Positions 41,001-48,141 of a stretch of 48,885 bases of DNA are shown piece after piece. Source of the stretch: a virus; the IMG/VR virus record IMGVR_UViG_3300049825_000491, positions 1 to 48,885 of that record; one strand, written 5' to 3'. The position numbers were made by a program, and so were the translations under genes. Position 1 is the stretch's first letter. Each line of letters opens with the position of its first letter. Under the pieces are notes generated by a model that was given only the letters and a program-made list of their open reading frames with translations, did not search any database and had not been told where the DNA came from.

Positions 41001-42808
41001 CTGAGTTGCTGCGATTCGCAAAATCACTGACAGACATTGCTGATCAATTAGAAGGCAATGATGTTACGCAGCGGATTCAAAAAGCCATTCAGGGTTTAAC
41101 GGCGTCGCTAGAAAACGGACAAAGATCTCTGACGCTGGCGACCTCTCAATTGGGTCTGGACGTGGCCAAGGCGGACCAAAGGAAGGAGTCTTCTCCCTTG
41201 GAGAAAGCAATCGCCCAGTCCGCACTATCCGACAAAAAAACATCCAGAGCGCGGGATCTTACTTCCCTGGCAAACATCAAGGAAGATATCCTGATCAACG
41301 GCGCTGGAAAGCTCAAGACTGGCGATGCACTCAAGAAGGCTCAGGACGAAATTCTATCCCTCAAGGCCGAGGCTCTTCAGAGCTTAACCGAAGTTGCTCA
41401 AGTAGAGGCTACGATTGCTCAAGAGATGAGGAAGCAGGCACTATTCAGGCAAGACCTGAGCAGATCCGGCCGGGACGCATTTATTGAGAGGGATAGCAAG
41501 ACCTCTCAAGGTGCGATCACAAGGATGACCGCGCTAGATCCTGGCAACTTGCCCGAGCACTCGGACGTAATGACTCAATCCAGTGAGTTAGCGGCACAGA
41601 ATAGCCGACTGCGGGCACTAAGAGCTAATCTGTCGGAGATACAGTCTAACTACGCTCAGGGACTGATTGACGCGGATCAGCTAGAGCAACAGTCTGGACA
41701 GGCTCGGATTGCAATCGCAGACAAAGAGTCTGAGATTCGCGAGCAAGCGGCCAATTTGCTGATCTCGAAAGAGAAGGTCAGACGCGCTGAAGTTACTCGG
41801 ATCCTCAGTATCGAAAAAGAAATCTCCGCAATGGTGGCAGATCGGAACGACTCCCTGTTATCGAAAAGATCTGATCAGATCGGCAGGCAAGCCGATAGCG
41901 GAACACAGCAAAACACTCTGTCTAGCGCCTCTGCTCAAGGAAAGCTTTCTGGCATCGAGAGTATCCGCTCGATCTACGATCAAGTGAAAGACGCCACCGT
42001 AAAATCAATTGGGGCAATCTACAATCGCTTAAAGTCCCTTGGTGGCGACACTTCGGTGCTGGGACTAGGGCGGTTCGGATACAGGGACGATCGCAGCGGA
42101 CGTGACATTGAAGTCCAGTCGGCCAATGCTAGTTACGAACTCAGCAGGAAGCAGTTCACCCTTGAGGTGGACCTGTTTAACCTCAAAAAAGCAGCACTCG
42201 ATCAGGAGTTGAAGAAGCAGGAAATCTTGCTTGGGATTGAGGAGAAGAAAGCTCGGCTACTCAATAGCCGAGCAATATCTGAAGCGCAGGCCGAGGGCGA
42301 AATTGCGAAGGAGTCAGGAGACAAGAAAGGCGAAGTTCTCGCCAAGATAAAGCTGGGGTTTGCGCTGCAAGATAGGAGCTTAATTGACACTGAGTTTAAG
42401 GAAAAAAGAATACTACTAAAGGGGGACGGAATTGTTAAAGGGTTTCAGTCCAAGGCCGAAGGTGCGCAACTAGCTGATAAACTCAAGGGCGATGTCGTCA
42501 GGAATGCTGATGGGCTAGTAATTAGCAAAAAGGGCAGGGATCCGAACAGCACGAACTTTAGGGATTTTGATAGCAGTCGTGTCAATAATCTTGATAAGCT
42601 AATTGATAGGCTCATTCCAAAATCGGTTGACTTCAATCCTCAGCTCCCTAGAGAAAATGGCAACAGTAAGCCACTTTCCGCTTATGGCGAGGTTAAAATT
42701 GAGATGATCAACAACTTCCACGGTTCAGACCCAAATCAAGGCATGGATGTATCGCGGAAAATCGCAGACGCTATCAAGGCAAACATGAAAGGATTGGTGG
42801 GTAATTGA
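35027..42808 (+). CDS. Tape measure protein, 2593 aa
   Basis: The largest gene (16% of the genome). Long charged helices rich in Ala, Glu, Lys and Gln dominate about residues 230-700, 1250-1450 and 1900-2450, with hydrophobic stretches around 880-1000, 1170-1220, 1500-1530 and 1745-1830 that may insert in membranes during DNA entry. A tape-measure N-terminal-like part is at about 1530-1720 (GLYTEELQQIQERLPGARGL). Near 650 the sequence VVREELIHFLQ looks like a zinc peptidase helix missing its first His. By the usual 0.15 nm per residue the tail would be about 390 nm. An internal repeat (FVIGGR) occurs near 1315 and 1390. Confidence 0.9.
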   Translation: MAASALSGYSDDSLDLDIQLTADTSSLERELDNLTSREIGVNGTRTTPTSSDQDIEIDLSGTFSKELGKQIEKVQKDLQGGNLLGGFSTALAGPVKAALKALSLPTSTISGAIGTITRGAFQEVGHTITHEFAKSATAGIFEPFAQIFGSGGEIGNALGKTLGSGIKKFADDFYKTSTGALDYVESLASGSADYTQISGAIQAFFQVQGAGLSEEMRLYNDVITLLFSEKNVKSYIKPAAPTLAEQAKAAKSSISKTQNAIAETFSPDEVEEIRAARSAEQKSAKKRRKQLAQPERLEVIAEQYRSIQKEADYSLNGESRFAEVEKALAKKIDETQELADGYREALKELAANPTRENRSEVTELRRSEVLPPLEKAALDKSTSLAEQQAVVSRLRKEMEDGPKIFSDRSQSSSARLAAASASDKARRSLPAAEVELNARMVNSAKANTALKAQQSKELSQAEAEAFLAQKVAIADKQKLLAEKKLAEQQELVAQIRASRELQNQKLKVLSEERKYLQGGSEKPYLTAKIAATQSVRADKETQKNKLVDAGDESGLKVIDKEIESLEKEIAKLTNALADADQIPKGIETQMQRIEKALGVVFAEKPELIDSTARLEQSGANASVSQTGRSISLSRELLSKASADTLDDSDIEVVREELIHFLQVSGQLGDNFAISSQELAKVSDELQQYIGIASDDAIKLEAQAKVLRDRVGDSAEADDLGDKIAKSDYNPAFNPGLRERAKALGPEAYQKVDDLLKKSEASKHQAQLISLSRKSGVDTNNTQIGEANQLLRSAVKDQKLAYAFIKDLTIAQQSKSEEEGIGSSSVAIAQLSADALEGSTRLEQFADAVSTATTNLTALVGAIAASPQLRAVARGTLATAKQAGKAAYGAAEFGEKAAFSMIPGAALARKPIKAVMQATVLPGAALAGISAINPAIGGALTVGSQAISHGLAPVTDMVIGHLGHVVGQVVDHALPGFVKTGALQGIGNTIQSGVVESFELTARAGAAVLRNNAAKGIELGGIGFAAQRIASGVVSTGRDAITSAVGKVNPKAKAAILRRQGIVEVSASPWEDGDDLNSLKSRAADAVQKAKTTITSEIEKALDSGAIGDALVAGASTVASVSTAGYGPVAQAIAEITATIVARGATNAAAIALERSRIAKNLPRLSPMLGRDLGDKLTGDISGFLLGKVAMGATGSGLASAGAGMALVPQIQAIRKNMLGQLSGDDLFSLSPENVAAIKASEQALREIEESIQRIISLEEEYEASLKRVEQQTVSVEHSNRERLKESTKAQLRETEISKAILERDYGQQKAAELKNAFVIGGRRDPKLLRDAETYSKMAQRAVPNAESKTEDEYYRDYQREESRKKRIGKAARKDEIADEIAKLKNGFVIGGRVDKNLISSIAILNEELDLLNGKKNQASEPVSFRISLVKSEDLGQFKLRQPEKDRQLLPQRSLSIADRLQSVLSNTPVIGPALQLIPESWINVLKGQVNKIVRGVIAPLKASIAQDGILGTIKKIAPKIIPLAIALTATVVAFKVTESAKAALQKNATIDATLSGVSGSTRNAIKSSGSDLSKQGVDRTTQATAQASFAAANQAFGLSESSSIKQLDEFLLSAKKRGMTDDAASGVLTALSQVREKGLYTEELQQIQERLPGARGLAAKAAGVDPRNLGKAVESGSIDSEAFVKNFLSEFAGQTRISDSTKNPEIVDSKLGAAADKVALAIGGNLAGAIVYLKNVTADAINTMGPVIPLLGAIAGSGLMVGTVMAGSATLGLIGFITGLTRAQVAMQGLALASSGLMTIVRAVPQLLLLAAGFQAVSGAIQMIDGTAAIKQLRELREATDRLTEAERKRNGNKPAKTEGVNYLGRSGEKLLKLDLVGAATTALGSATLNALGGRVGKAYNYDRDGKKMSGFQDSLFLSSDQLGARQEIDEAKKGMDSQKRNIESANVIIDKARKGQATEADKEAATEIAKKLKAFQGAIEMMDPDLLAEEPELLRFAKSLTDIADQLEGNDVTQRIQKAIQGLTASLENGQRSLTLATSQLGLDVAKADQRKESSPLEKAIAQSALSDKKTSRARDLTSLANIKEDILINGAGKLKTGDALKKAQDEILSLKAEALQSLTEVAQVEATIAQEMRKQALFRQDLSRSGRDAFIERDSKTSQGAITRMTALDPGNLPEHSDVMTQSSELAAQNSRLRALRANLSEIQSNYAQGLIDADQLEQQSGQARIAIADKESEIREQAANLLISKEKVRRAEVTRILSIEKEISAMVADRNDSLLSKRSDQIGRQADSGTQQNTLSSASAQGKLSGIESIRSIYDQVKDATVKSIGAIYNRLKSLGGDTSVLGLGRFGYRDDRSGRDIEVQSANASYELSRKQFTLEVDLFNLKKAALDQELKKQEILLGIEEKKARLLNSRAISEAQAEGEIAKESGDKKGEVLAKIKLGFALQDRSLIDTEFKEKRILLKGDGIVKGFQSKAEGAQLADKLKGDVVRNADGLVISKKGRDPNSTNFRDFDSSRVNNLDKLIDRLIPKSVDFNPQLPRENGNSKPLSAYGEVKIEMINNFHGSDPNQGMDVSRKIADAIKANMKGLVGN

Positions 42809-45249
42809 TATTAATTTTCGCGGATCCTCTCTACTTGCTGGGGAATGGCTCAATCGTCCCGCATCAGTCAATCACGGGATCCGGCAGTCTAGTGGTTCCT
42901 CTGGCGCAGTCAGCTACTACGATCCTGAGCTCCGATCTGGTCCCCTATGGGGGTACAGCTGCGCCGTCAAGCGTAACCATTAATGGGGTTACCTACGGAT
43001 CGAGTGTGATCGTCTTTGACCCCGCAAGATCTCGGATCAGAATACCAGAGCCGCAGACCGGGACCGCAATAATCAACAGTCAAGCGCTGCCATGCTTGGA
43101 TCTGTCTGGCATGGGTAGAGAGTATGTGGTCAATTCGTTCGAGTTGTCGCGCGAGCTGTCTGGGCATCCTAGCCTAAGTTTTGAGTTATTGGTTCCGATG
43201 TCTGAATACGCTTCTCAGGTCGCTAATTTTGCACCTGGAAGGCGACTTTCTGTTGGGGGGATAGGTTTTGCTGTCTCATCCCTGGACGTAACCCAAGGCG
43301 TGTTTTCTGCCACGATGGGGATGTCTCTGATCCGAGTATCCTGTGTTGGTCGTTGGTCGCAATGCCTGACTCCTGCCGCATATGCAGATATTCGGTATCC
43401 CGGTATCTCGGTTGCACGGATTGACGCGATCGCCGCAAGATCGGGTTGCGTTCTGGACATTCCAACTATCTCGGTCGTCGTCCCCAGGGATTTACCTGGC
43501 AGCTCTGCCTATGACTGGGCGAGTACCATGGATGGCCATGCATTAGCGCGTCGTTCGGTCCCTTTTTGGAGCGACTCAGGCAAGGTTTATTTTAAGCCTA
43601 TCGGGTTCGACATGCCAGTTACTTGGATCCTTACCGAGAACGATCTAGTTGGTGGTATATCGATCAATTACGCCACCCCCTACCTGTGGAGTAGCAATCG
43701 CCCCACAAGTTCCCTGATTGCGCCTAGGCCATTAAGCCAAATAACTGACATCAATCTAATTGCGCCACTACCAGGTGAGCCTGTCCTTGCGCCTAGGCCA
43801 CGGCCAACCTATCTCCACACAGGGAGCCTATTAACTGGTGAGTATGGGGCAACCGAGGCTGAATTTACTAACTACCAATGGCTCAATGCACTGGGAGCGG
43901 GAACCAGCTTTATCCCGAGATCGCGGACAATCCTGACCTCAACATCGGGATCTAATGCATTGCCATCCTGGGCGTCGGGCAAAGTCAAAAATCTGTCGGC
44001 ATCCCATGACGCGACTGGATACACGCAGACAAAGACAATTTCTCAGACCCAGGATGGACTACCCCTTTTCGATGATCAAGAGATTTGGGGGTTTGCTATC
44101 CCTGCTGACGGACTAAACACTCCAGCGGCCAACTACTGGCAGGTAGTAGAAAAAAGGACAACGACTTACTCCTATGGCAAGTATGGCTATCTACTCGGCT
44201 CCACAACTCAGGGATACAAGCTACTGAGATTCGAGACACCTAGCTCAAAGAAAAAAGCGGTCGATCTAAACAAGCCTGAAAACATCAAGAAATATAGTTT
44301 CTCGACAGTACCGCTTTCAGGGGGGCGATCAATTACCCTAAAATCAATCGCCAACGCATACGGCGATCAATCCGAGCCAATTGGTACGTACACCGATGTC
44401 AATGGTGCAACGCAATACGACCCCACATATGTACCAAGTTTCTTTGCGCAAAAAGAGCAGACCCTTGAGATTGCCTACGAATCAGCCAGTAACCCAAAAG
44501 AGGGTCTTCCTGATTTAATCAAAGGAAAAGAGTCTCGCACCGAGAAAGAGATTGCAGTAAAACCTAGTCAGGTCCAATATTATTCTGGTGGCCTATCTTC
44601 CGCCCAGATAAAGGGGCTAAAAAGACAGGATGAGCGGTATACGGAATACGCAAACGAATATCAGTCCGAAGGTTCTGGATTCGATGGGGTCGCACAAAGC
44701 ACCAGTACAACCGAATACCAGGGTAGGCCATCGGAGGCGGCAAGATTGCCAGCGCTTTTCCAAAATGCAGCGGATCTTGGAGAGGGAAATAGTCCCGTTT
44801 TATTTAGCAATCTATTCAGCGGCTTACTGATTAAGTCCGAGGGCTACGACGGGGTGAATACTGGCAGCACTAGCTACCCACAAGCTGAGACAATTAATCA
44901 GGTTTACGCGAGCGCTGAAACCGATTATTTACTAAAAAACATTCAGCAGGCTAGCACGATTAATTTCTCGTTAATGGGTCCAACGGCGATCACCGAAGGT
45001 GACCGACTAAAATTAACCGTCCAAGGTTTGATTTATGATGGGATTGTTTCGTCTGTTCGCATTTCTGGAACGGTTCAAGCAACCGAAAAATTGCAGATAA
45101 CAAGCGAAATTGTATTGGCCCTATTACCAGAATATCGGGCCACGCAATACACGTTCTTGCAGAACTCGCAGTTTTCGGGCCTGGGCGCGAACGAGGAAAT
45201 TGAGGGACTGAGCCTTAACGTGATCGTGAGCAACCGATTAAGTGGATAG
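42805..45249 (+). CDS. Tail-tip / baseplate hub-like protein, 814 aa
   Basis: It directly follows the tape measure, where the distal tail and hub proteins normally are. Residues about 105-330 (GREYVVNSFELSRELSG, then a SFELLVP strand and later LIRVSCVGRWSQCL) resemble the hub domains of late-control gpD/gp27-type proteins. The C-terminal part (about 690-790) contains MGPTAITEGDRLKLTVQGLIYDG, which also fits an OB- or hub-type domain. Start is TTG 42805, coupled with the tape measure stop (TTGA) with GGTGGG upstream. It ends ahead of a hairpin. Confidence 0.68.
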   Translation: MILIFADPLYLLGNGSIVPHQSITGSGSLVVPLAQSATTILSSDLVPYGGTAAPSSVTINGVTYGSSVIVFDPARSRIRIPEPQTGTAIINSQALPCLDLSGMGREYVVNSFELSRELSGHPSLSFELLVPMSEYASQVANFAPGRRLSVGGIGFAVSSLDVTQGVFSATMGMSLIRVSCVGRWSQCLTPAAYADIRYPGISVARIDAIAARSGCVLDIPTISVVVPRDLPGSSAYDWASTMDGHALARRSVPFWSDSGKVYFKPIGFDMPVTWILTENDLVGGISINYATPYLWSSNRPTSSLIAPRPLSQITDINLIAPLPGEPVLAPRPRPTYLHTGSLLTGEYGATEAEFTNYQWLNALGAGTSFIPRSRTILTSTSGSNALPSWASGKVKNLSASHDATGYTQTKTISQTQDGLPLFDDQEIWGFAIPADGLNTPAANYWQVVEKRTTTYSYGKYGYLLGSTTQGYKLLRFETPSSKKKAVDLNKPENIKKYSFSTVPLSGGRSITLKSIANAYGDQSEPIGTYTDVNGATQYDPTYVPSFFAQKEQTLEIAYESASNPKEGLPDLIKGKESRTEKEIAVKPSQVQYYSGGLSSAQIKGLKRQDERYTEYANEYQSEGSGFDGVAQSTSTTEYQGRPSEAARLPALFQNAADLGEGNSPVLFSNLFSGLLIKSEGYDGVNTGSTSYPQAETINQVYASAETDYLLKNIQQASTINFSLMGPTAITEGDRLKLTVQGLIYDGIVSSVRISGTVQATEKLQITSEIVLALLPEYRATQYTFLQNSQFSGLGANEEIEGLSLNVIVSNRLSG

Positions 45250-45255
45250 GCAAAA

Positions 45256-45276
45256 CCCTCCCCAAAAAGGGGAGGG
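45256..45276. terminator. Bidirectional terminator between convergent gene clusters
   Basis: 8-bp perfect stem CCCTCCCC / GGGGAGGG with a 5-nt A loop. Minus strand read-out is followed by TTTTG; plus strand has no T-run. It ends both the late module and the minus lysis-side cluster. Confidence 0.8.
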
Positions 45277-45319
45277 TAGAGCAACAGTAGATAGTTTGTC
45301 TAACTTGCTGGGTAGGTCT

Positions 45320-45649
45320 TCACCCGTGTGACAAAAAAGTTCCGCATTGCAAAAGAGTGTGTCTGTAGATTTTTTGGCTAGAATTCATCAGGGTAAGCTC
45401 GAACACAGGCTCGCCGATAACCGACTGGATGCAGTGGATGGTAACATCAGGGTCGTCCAAACTGTACGCACTAGCGCCCAAATGCCTCAGCTCGTCGGTG
45501 ACTCCCAAGTATTTTGCGTACCAGTGGATCTGTAAGCTATAGTCGCTATGGGTGCCCGACCACCGGAAGCCTAGCTGATCAGAAATCTCGTCCCTCAGCC
45601 TTGCTAATTCCCTTTTCTCCAGTTCATGCCGAAATGCAAATTCCTCCAT
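45320..45649 (-). CDS. Hypothetical protein, 109 aa
   Basis: Starts ATG 45649 with AAGGAG 8 nt upstream, one base after the peptidase's stop. N-terminal helix (EEFAFRHELEKRELARLRDEI, about 2-22), then mixed alpha/beta. No family recognised. Last gene of its cluster, close to the convergent terminator. Confidence 0.65.
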   Translation of the reverse strand: MEEFAFRHELEKRELARLRDEISDQLGFRWSGTHSDYSLQIHWYAKYLGVTDELRHLGASAYSLDDPDVTIHCIQSVIGEPVFELTLMNSSQKIYRHTLLQCGTFLSHG

Positions 45650-45650
45650 C

Positions 45651-46268
45651 TTACATCTCCTTCTTAATTTCAGTAGGTACGCCGTCAACTGCGGTCACAA
45701 ACCTAGCCCATCCCGATTTTGGGCCTTGATCCACAAAGCAGTGATTGAGCCAATTAAACGAAAGAGCTTCGTCTTTTCCTGCCAGCCCACCAACCTCTAT
45801 CCATTGATCGCTAGTTCCATCCCGGAAGCCATAGGGATTGTGAGCCATAAAGCCTTTTTCGTTCCTCCCGACAAACAGAATCATGTGACCACCAGTTTTG
45901 TAGGCGGTGCCTGCGAGCACAGGAACCCCCATGTATAGGGAATGGCTGCAATCATCGAGAGATGCGGAGTAGCTAAAGTAAGATTCAATTCCCAGCGATC
46001 TTAACGCCTTCGTAATGGCATCATGATCGGTCGTGTCGCCATAAGGGGCCAGCGCGTCTTGCATCCCATTCGCAATATCTTTATACCCAGGCCAGAGAGA
46101 GGGATTGAGGTATTTTGCAAGCATCGCGGCGCATGTGAGATTGCATTGTCTCCAGCCCTCGCCTTGCCCTTTATTTGGACTGTTGTCTACCTGTGAGTTA
46201 AACGGAGCATCCAGAACGAAATCATGAGTCTTTGGGCGATTGGGATAGGAGGTAATCAGTTCGGTCAT
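45651..46268 (-). CDS. C39-like cysteine peptidase/amidase, possible second lysin
   Basis: A 205-aa papain-fold protein of the C39_2 type. Pattern: APFNSQVDN (21-29) then WRQCNLTCAAML (39-50) with Cys42 as likely nucleophile and Gln26 or Gln41 as oxyanion residue; GHMILFVG (127-134) with His128; HNPYG (143-147) with Asn144 or Asp150 as third residue. Related proteins act as peptidoglycan peptidases in phages, or process proteins. Neither a signal peptide nor a cell-wall binding domain is visible. It is coupled by ATGA to the gene before it. Confidence 0.7.
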   Translation of the reverse strand: MTELITSYPNRPKTHDFVLDAPFNSQVDNSPNKGQGEGWRQCNLTCAAMLAKYLNPSLWPGYKDIANGMQDALAPYGDTTDHDAITKALRSLGIESYFSYSASLDDCSHSLYMGVPVLAGTAYKTGGHMILFVGRNEKGFMAHNPYGFRDGTSDQWIEVGGLAGKDEALSFNWLNHCFVDQGPKSGWARFVTAVDGVPTEIKKEM

Positions 46269-46456
46269 CTTCTTTTGCTCAGAGTGCTGATAGTTTGCTT
46301 GGGTGGAATGTCGATCTTGATCGTGCCGTCCGGCTTCTTGATGGATAGGATCGATCCGTTTACTTCGATTTTCGCGGATCGCCGCTCGATAGCGATCCGT
46401 GCCTGTTCGCCGAGTTGCCTTGCTATCTCGTTAATGTTTATCAAAGCGATTGACAT
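46265..46456 (-). CDS. Hypothetical protein, 63 aa
   Basis: Helix at residues about 6-27, then two beta strands (KIEVNGSILSIKKPDGTIKIDI), a small alpha-beta build. ATG 46456 overlaps the pentapeptide gene by 26 nt and its TGA overlaps the peptidase ATG, so it is translated in the chain. No family recognised. Confidence 0.6.
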   Translation of the reverse strand: MSIALININEIARQLGEQARIAIERRSAKIEVNGSILSIKKPDGTIKIDIPPKQTISTLSKRR

Positions 46457-47816
46457 GCCTCGCAATATTTAGGATCGTGATTTTCCAGTCTCTCCAGAAA
46501 TTTAAAGCGTCTCCGTGCATCTCGCCGATCACTTCGTCCGAGAAATTCTCCCAATCGGCAATAGTGTGTTGCTGACATCCGATTGCGATTACTCCCAGAT
46601 CTCGAAGGATGGCGACTGGATAGACTCCCGTTTGGATGGTTAAGATCTCTCGGTCGTTGCCAGCGGAAAGAAAGGTTAGATCTGCGCCACTCAGATCTGC
46701 GCCACTCAGATCGGCACCACTCAGATCTGCATTACTCAGATCTGCATCTCTCAGGACTGCGTTTCTCAGAGCCACGTTGCTCAGATCTGCATTACCAAGA
46801 TCCGCCTCGCTCAGGTCTGCATCGCTAAGATCTGCGTTACTCAGATCTGCATTGCCCAGAGTTGCGCCACTTAGATCTGCATGACTTAGGATTGCATTGC
46901 TCAGGCCTGAGTTACTCAGATCTGCACCACTCAGATCTGCACCACTCAGATCGGCATAACTCAGGACTGTGCCACTCAAAACTGCATTACTCAGATCTGC
47001 ATCTCTCAGGACTGCGCCACTTAGAGCTGAGTTACTCAGATCTGCACCACTCAGATCTGCACCACTCAGATCGGCACCACTCAGGACTGTGCCACTCAAA
47101 ACTGCATTACGCAGATCCGCTTTTGTCAGGACTGCGCCACTTAGAACTGAGTTGCGCAGATCTGCATAGTTCAGGCCTGCGTTACTCAGATCCGCGTTGC
47201 TCAGATCCGTGTTTCTTAGGACTGCATTCCTTAGGATTGAATTGCTCAGGACTGCACCACTCAGATCGGCACCACTCAGATCGGCACCACTCAGATCTGC
47301 ATAACTTAGGATTGCACCACTCAAAACTGCATTACGCAGATCCGCTTTTGTCAGAACTGCATTACTAAGATCTGCCTCGCTCAGGTCTGCATAGTTCAGC
47401 GCTGCATTACCCAGATCCGCGTTACTCAGATCCGTGTTTCTTAGGACTGCATTCCTTAGGATTGAATTGCTCAGGACTGCACCACTCAGATCGGCATGGC
47501 TCAGATCTGCGTCGCTTAGGTCTGCATCACTTAGGTCTGAGCCACTCAAAACTGCATTACGCAGATCCGCTTTTGTCAGAACTGCATCACTTAGAGCTGA
47601 GTAACGCAGGTCTGCATAGTTCAGCGCTGCATTACCCAGATCCGCGCTGCTCAGTCTTGCACCACTTAGATCGGCATGGCTCAGATCTGCATCGCTTAGG
47701 TCTGAGCCACTTAGGTCCGTGTTTCTCAGGACTAACCCACCCCCTTGGGTGTGGGTGCTCAACCGGCGTAAGTGGCTCTCATACTTCTCTTTTGTGAAAT
47801 CCGTACTGAACTGCAT
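46431..47816 (-). CDS. Large pentapeptide-repeat protein, 461 aa
   Basis: Residues about 25-390 are about 70 tandem pentapeptides of type A(D/V)LSx, which form a long, negatively charged beta helix, about as long as 18 turns. A C-terminal domain (about 392-461) with TIQTGVYPVAILRDLG and IGCQQH, then FWRDWKITI, is shared with the shorter paralogue at 23319-23918. ATG 47816 is chosen for GGAG 9 nt upstream, as in the paralogue. Early-type promoter at 47847. Such helices can mimic B-DNA and inhibit gyrase or restriction enzymes; that role is unproven here. The repetitive DNA makes copy number prone to change. Confidence 0.9.
   Translation of the reverse strand: MQFSTDFTKEKYESHLRRLSTHTQGGGLVLRNTDLSGSDLSDADLSHADLSGARLSSADLGNAALNYADLRYSALSDAVLTKADLRNAVLSGSDLSDADLSDADLSHADLSGAVLSNSILRNAVLRNTDLSNADLGNAALNYADLSEADLSNAVLTKADLRNAVLSGAILSYADLSGADLSGADLSGAVLSNSILRNAVLRNTDLSNADLSNAGLNYADLRNSVLSGAVLTKADLRNAVLSGTVLSGADLSGADLSGADLSNSALSGAVLRDADLSNAVLSGTVLSYADLSGADLSGADLSNSGLSNAILSHADLSGATLGNADLSNADLSDADLSEADLGNADLSNVALRNAVLRDADLSNADLSGADLSGADLSGADLTFLSAGNDREILTIQTGVYPVAILRDLGVIAIGCQQHTIADWENFSDEVIGEMHGDALNFWRDWKITILNIARHVNRFDKH
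46675..47770 (-). repeat. 15-bp periodic repeat array in the large pentapeptide gene
   Basis: Tandem 15-bp units such as (minus strand) GATCTGAGTGGTGCA, with longer higher-order copies: blocks beginning near 46981, 47101, 47332 and 47560 share 30-60 bp of near identity. This suggests repeat growth by unequal exchange. Confidence 0.85.
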
Positions 47817-47846
47817 TTTCGTAATCTCCAATCGCTCTACCCCTTA

Positions 47847-47875
47847 AGTATGACTTTTCTCGGTCAAGTCGTCAA
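47847..47875 (-). promoter_or_regulatory. Early-type promoter (TTGACG-17-CATACT)
   Basis: On the minus strand TTGACG (47875-47870), 17 nt, CATACT (47852-47847), then TAAGGGGTAGAGCGATTGG: nearly the same as at 23260-23305. Confidence 0.84.
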
Positions 47876-47883
47876 GGGATCGA

Positions 47884-48141
47884 CTAAAACTGTTTATTCC
47901 GTCCGGGCAGTCCCTTGGGGGTATAAAACTCGTGCGTATCGTCCTCCGAGTATCTGAGCAGCAGGGTGCTGGCGTACCCGCTTAGGGCAATTAAGACGGT
48001 CCATGCATCTCGCCTACTCAAGGGGGACGATCCTGTCACCGCTTTTTCTAGGACTGGCGAGCATGTCGCGATAGCTGCGCTTGCGGCCAGTATTAGGACT
48101 CGACTCGTGAATAGGTTTTTAGTAGCCTCAAGTGGCAGCAT
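47884..48141 (-). CDS. Small two-span membrane protein, holin-like, 85 aa
   Basis: Residues about 14-32 (VLILAASAAIATCSPVL) and 47-65 (AWTVLIALSGYASTLLLRY) are membrane segments, followed by a polar tail with YTPKGLPG. The size, two spans and charged C-terminus fit a holin. AGGAG lies 7 nt before ATG 48141, whose A is also the last base of the TGA of the 637-aa gene. Two other small membrane proteins (25637 and 30170) are competing holin candidates, so I cannot say which one acts in lysis. Confidence 0.7.
   Translation of the reverse strand: MLPLEATKNLFTSRVLILAASAAIATCSPVLEKAVTGSSPLSRRDAWTVLIALSGYASTLLLRYSEDDTHEFYTPKGLPGRNKQF

Noticed and set aside
46675-47770. CRISPR-like regular repeats
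   Set aside because: The period is 15 bp without unique spacers and it encodes the pentapeptide helix in frame.
46583-47797. Long plus-strand ORFs rich in HHSDLH or RSAPLRS repeats
   Set aside because: They are antisense shadows of the 15-bp periodic pentapeptide array; periodic DNA keeps several frames open.
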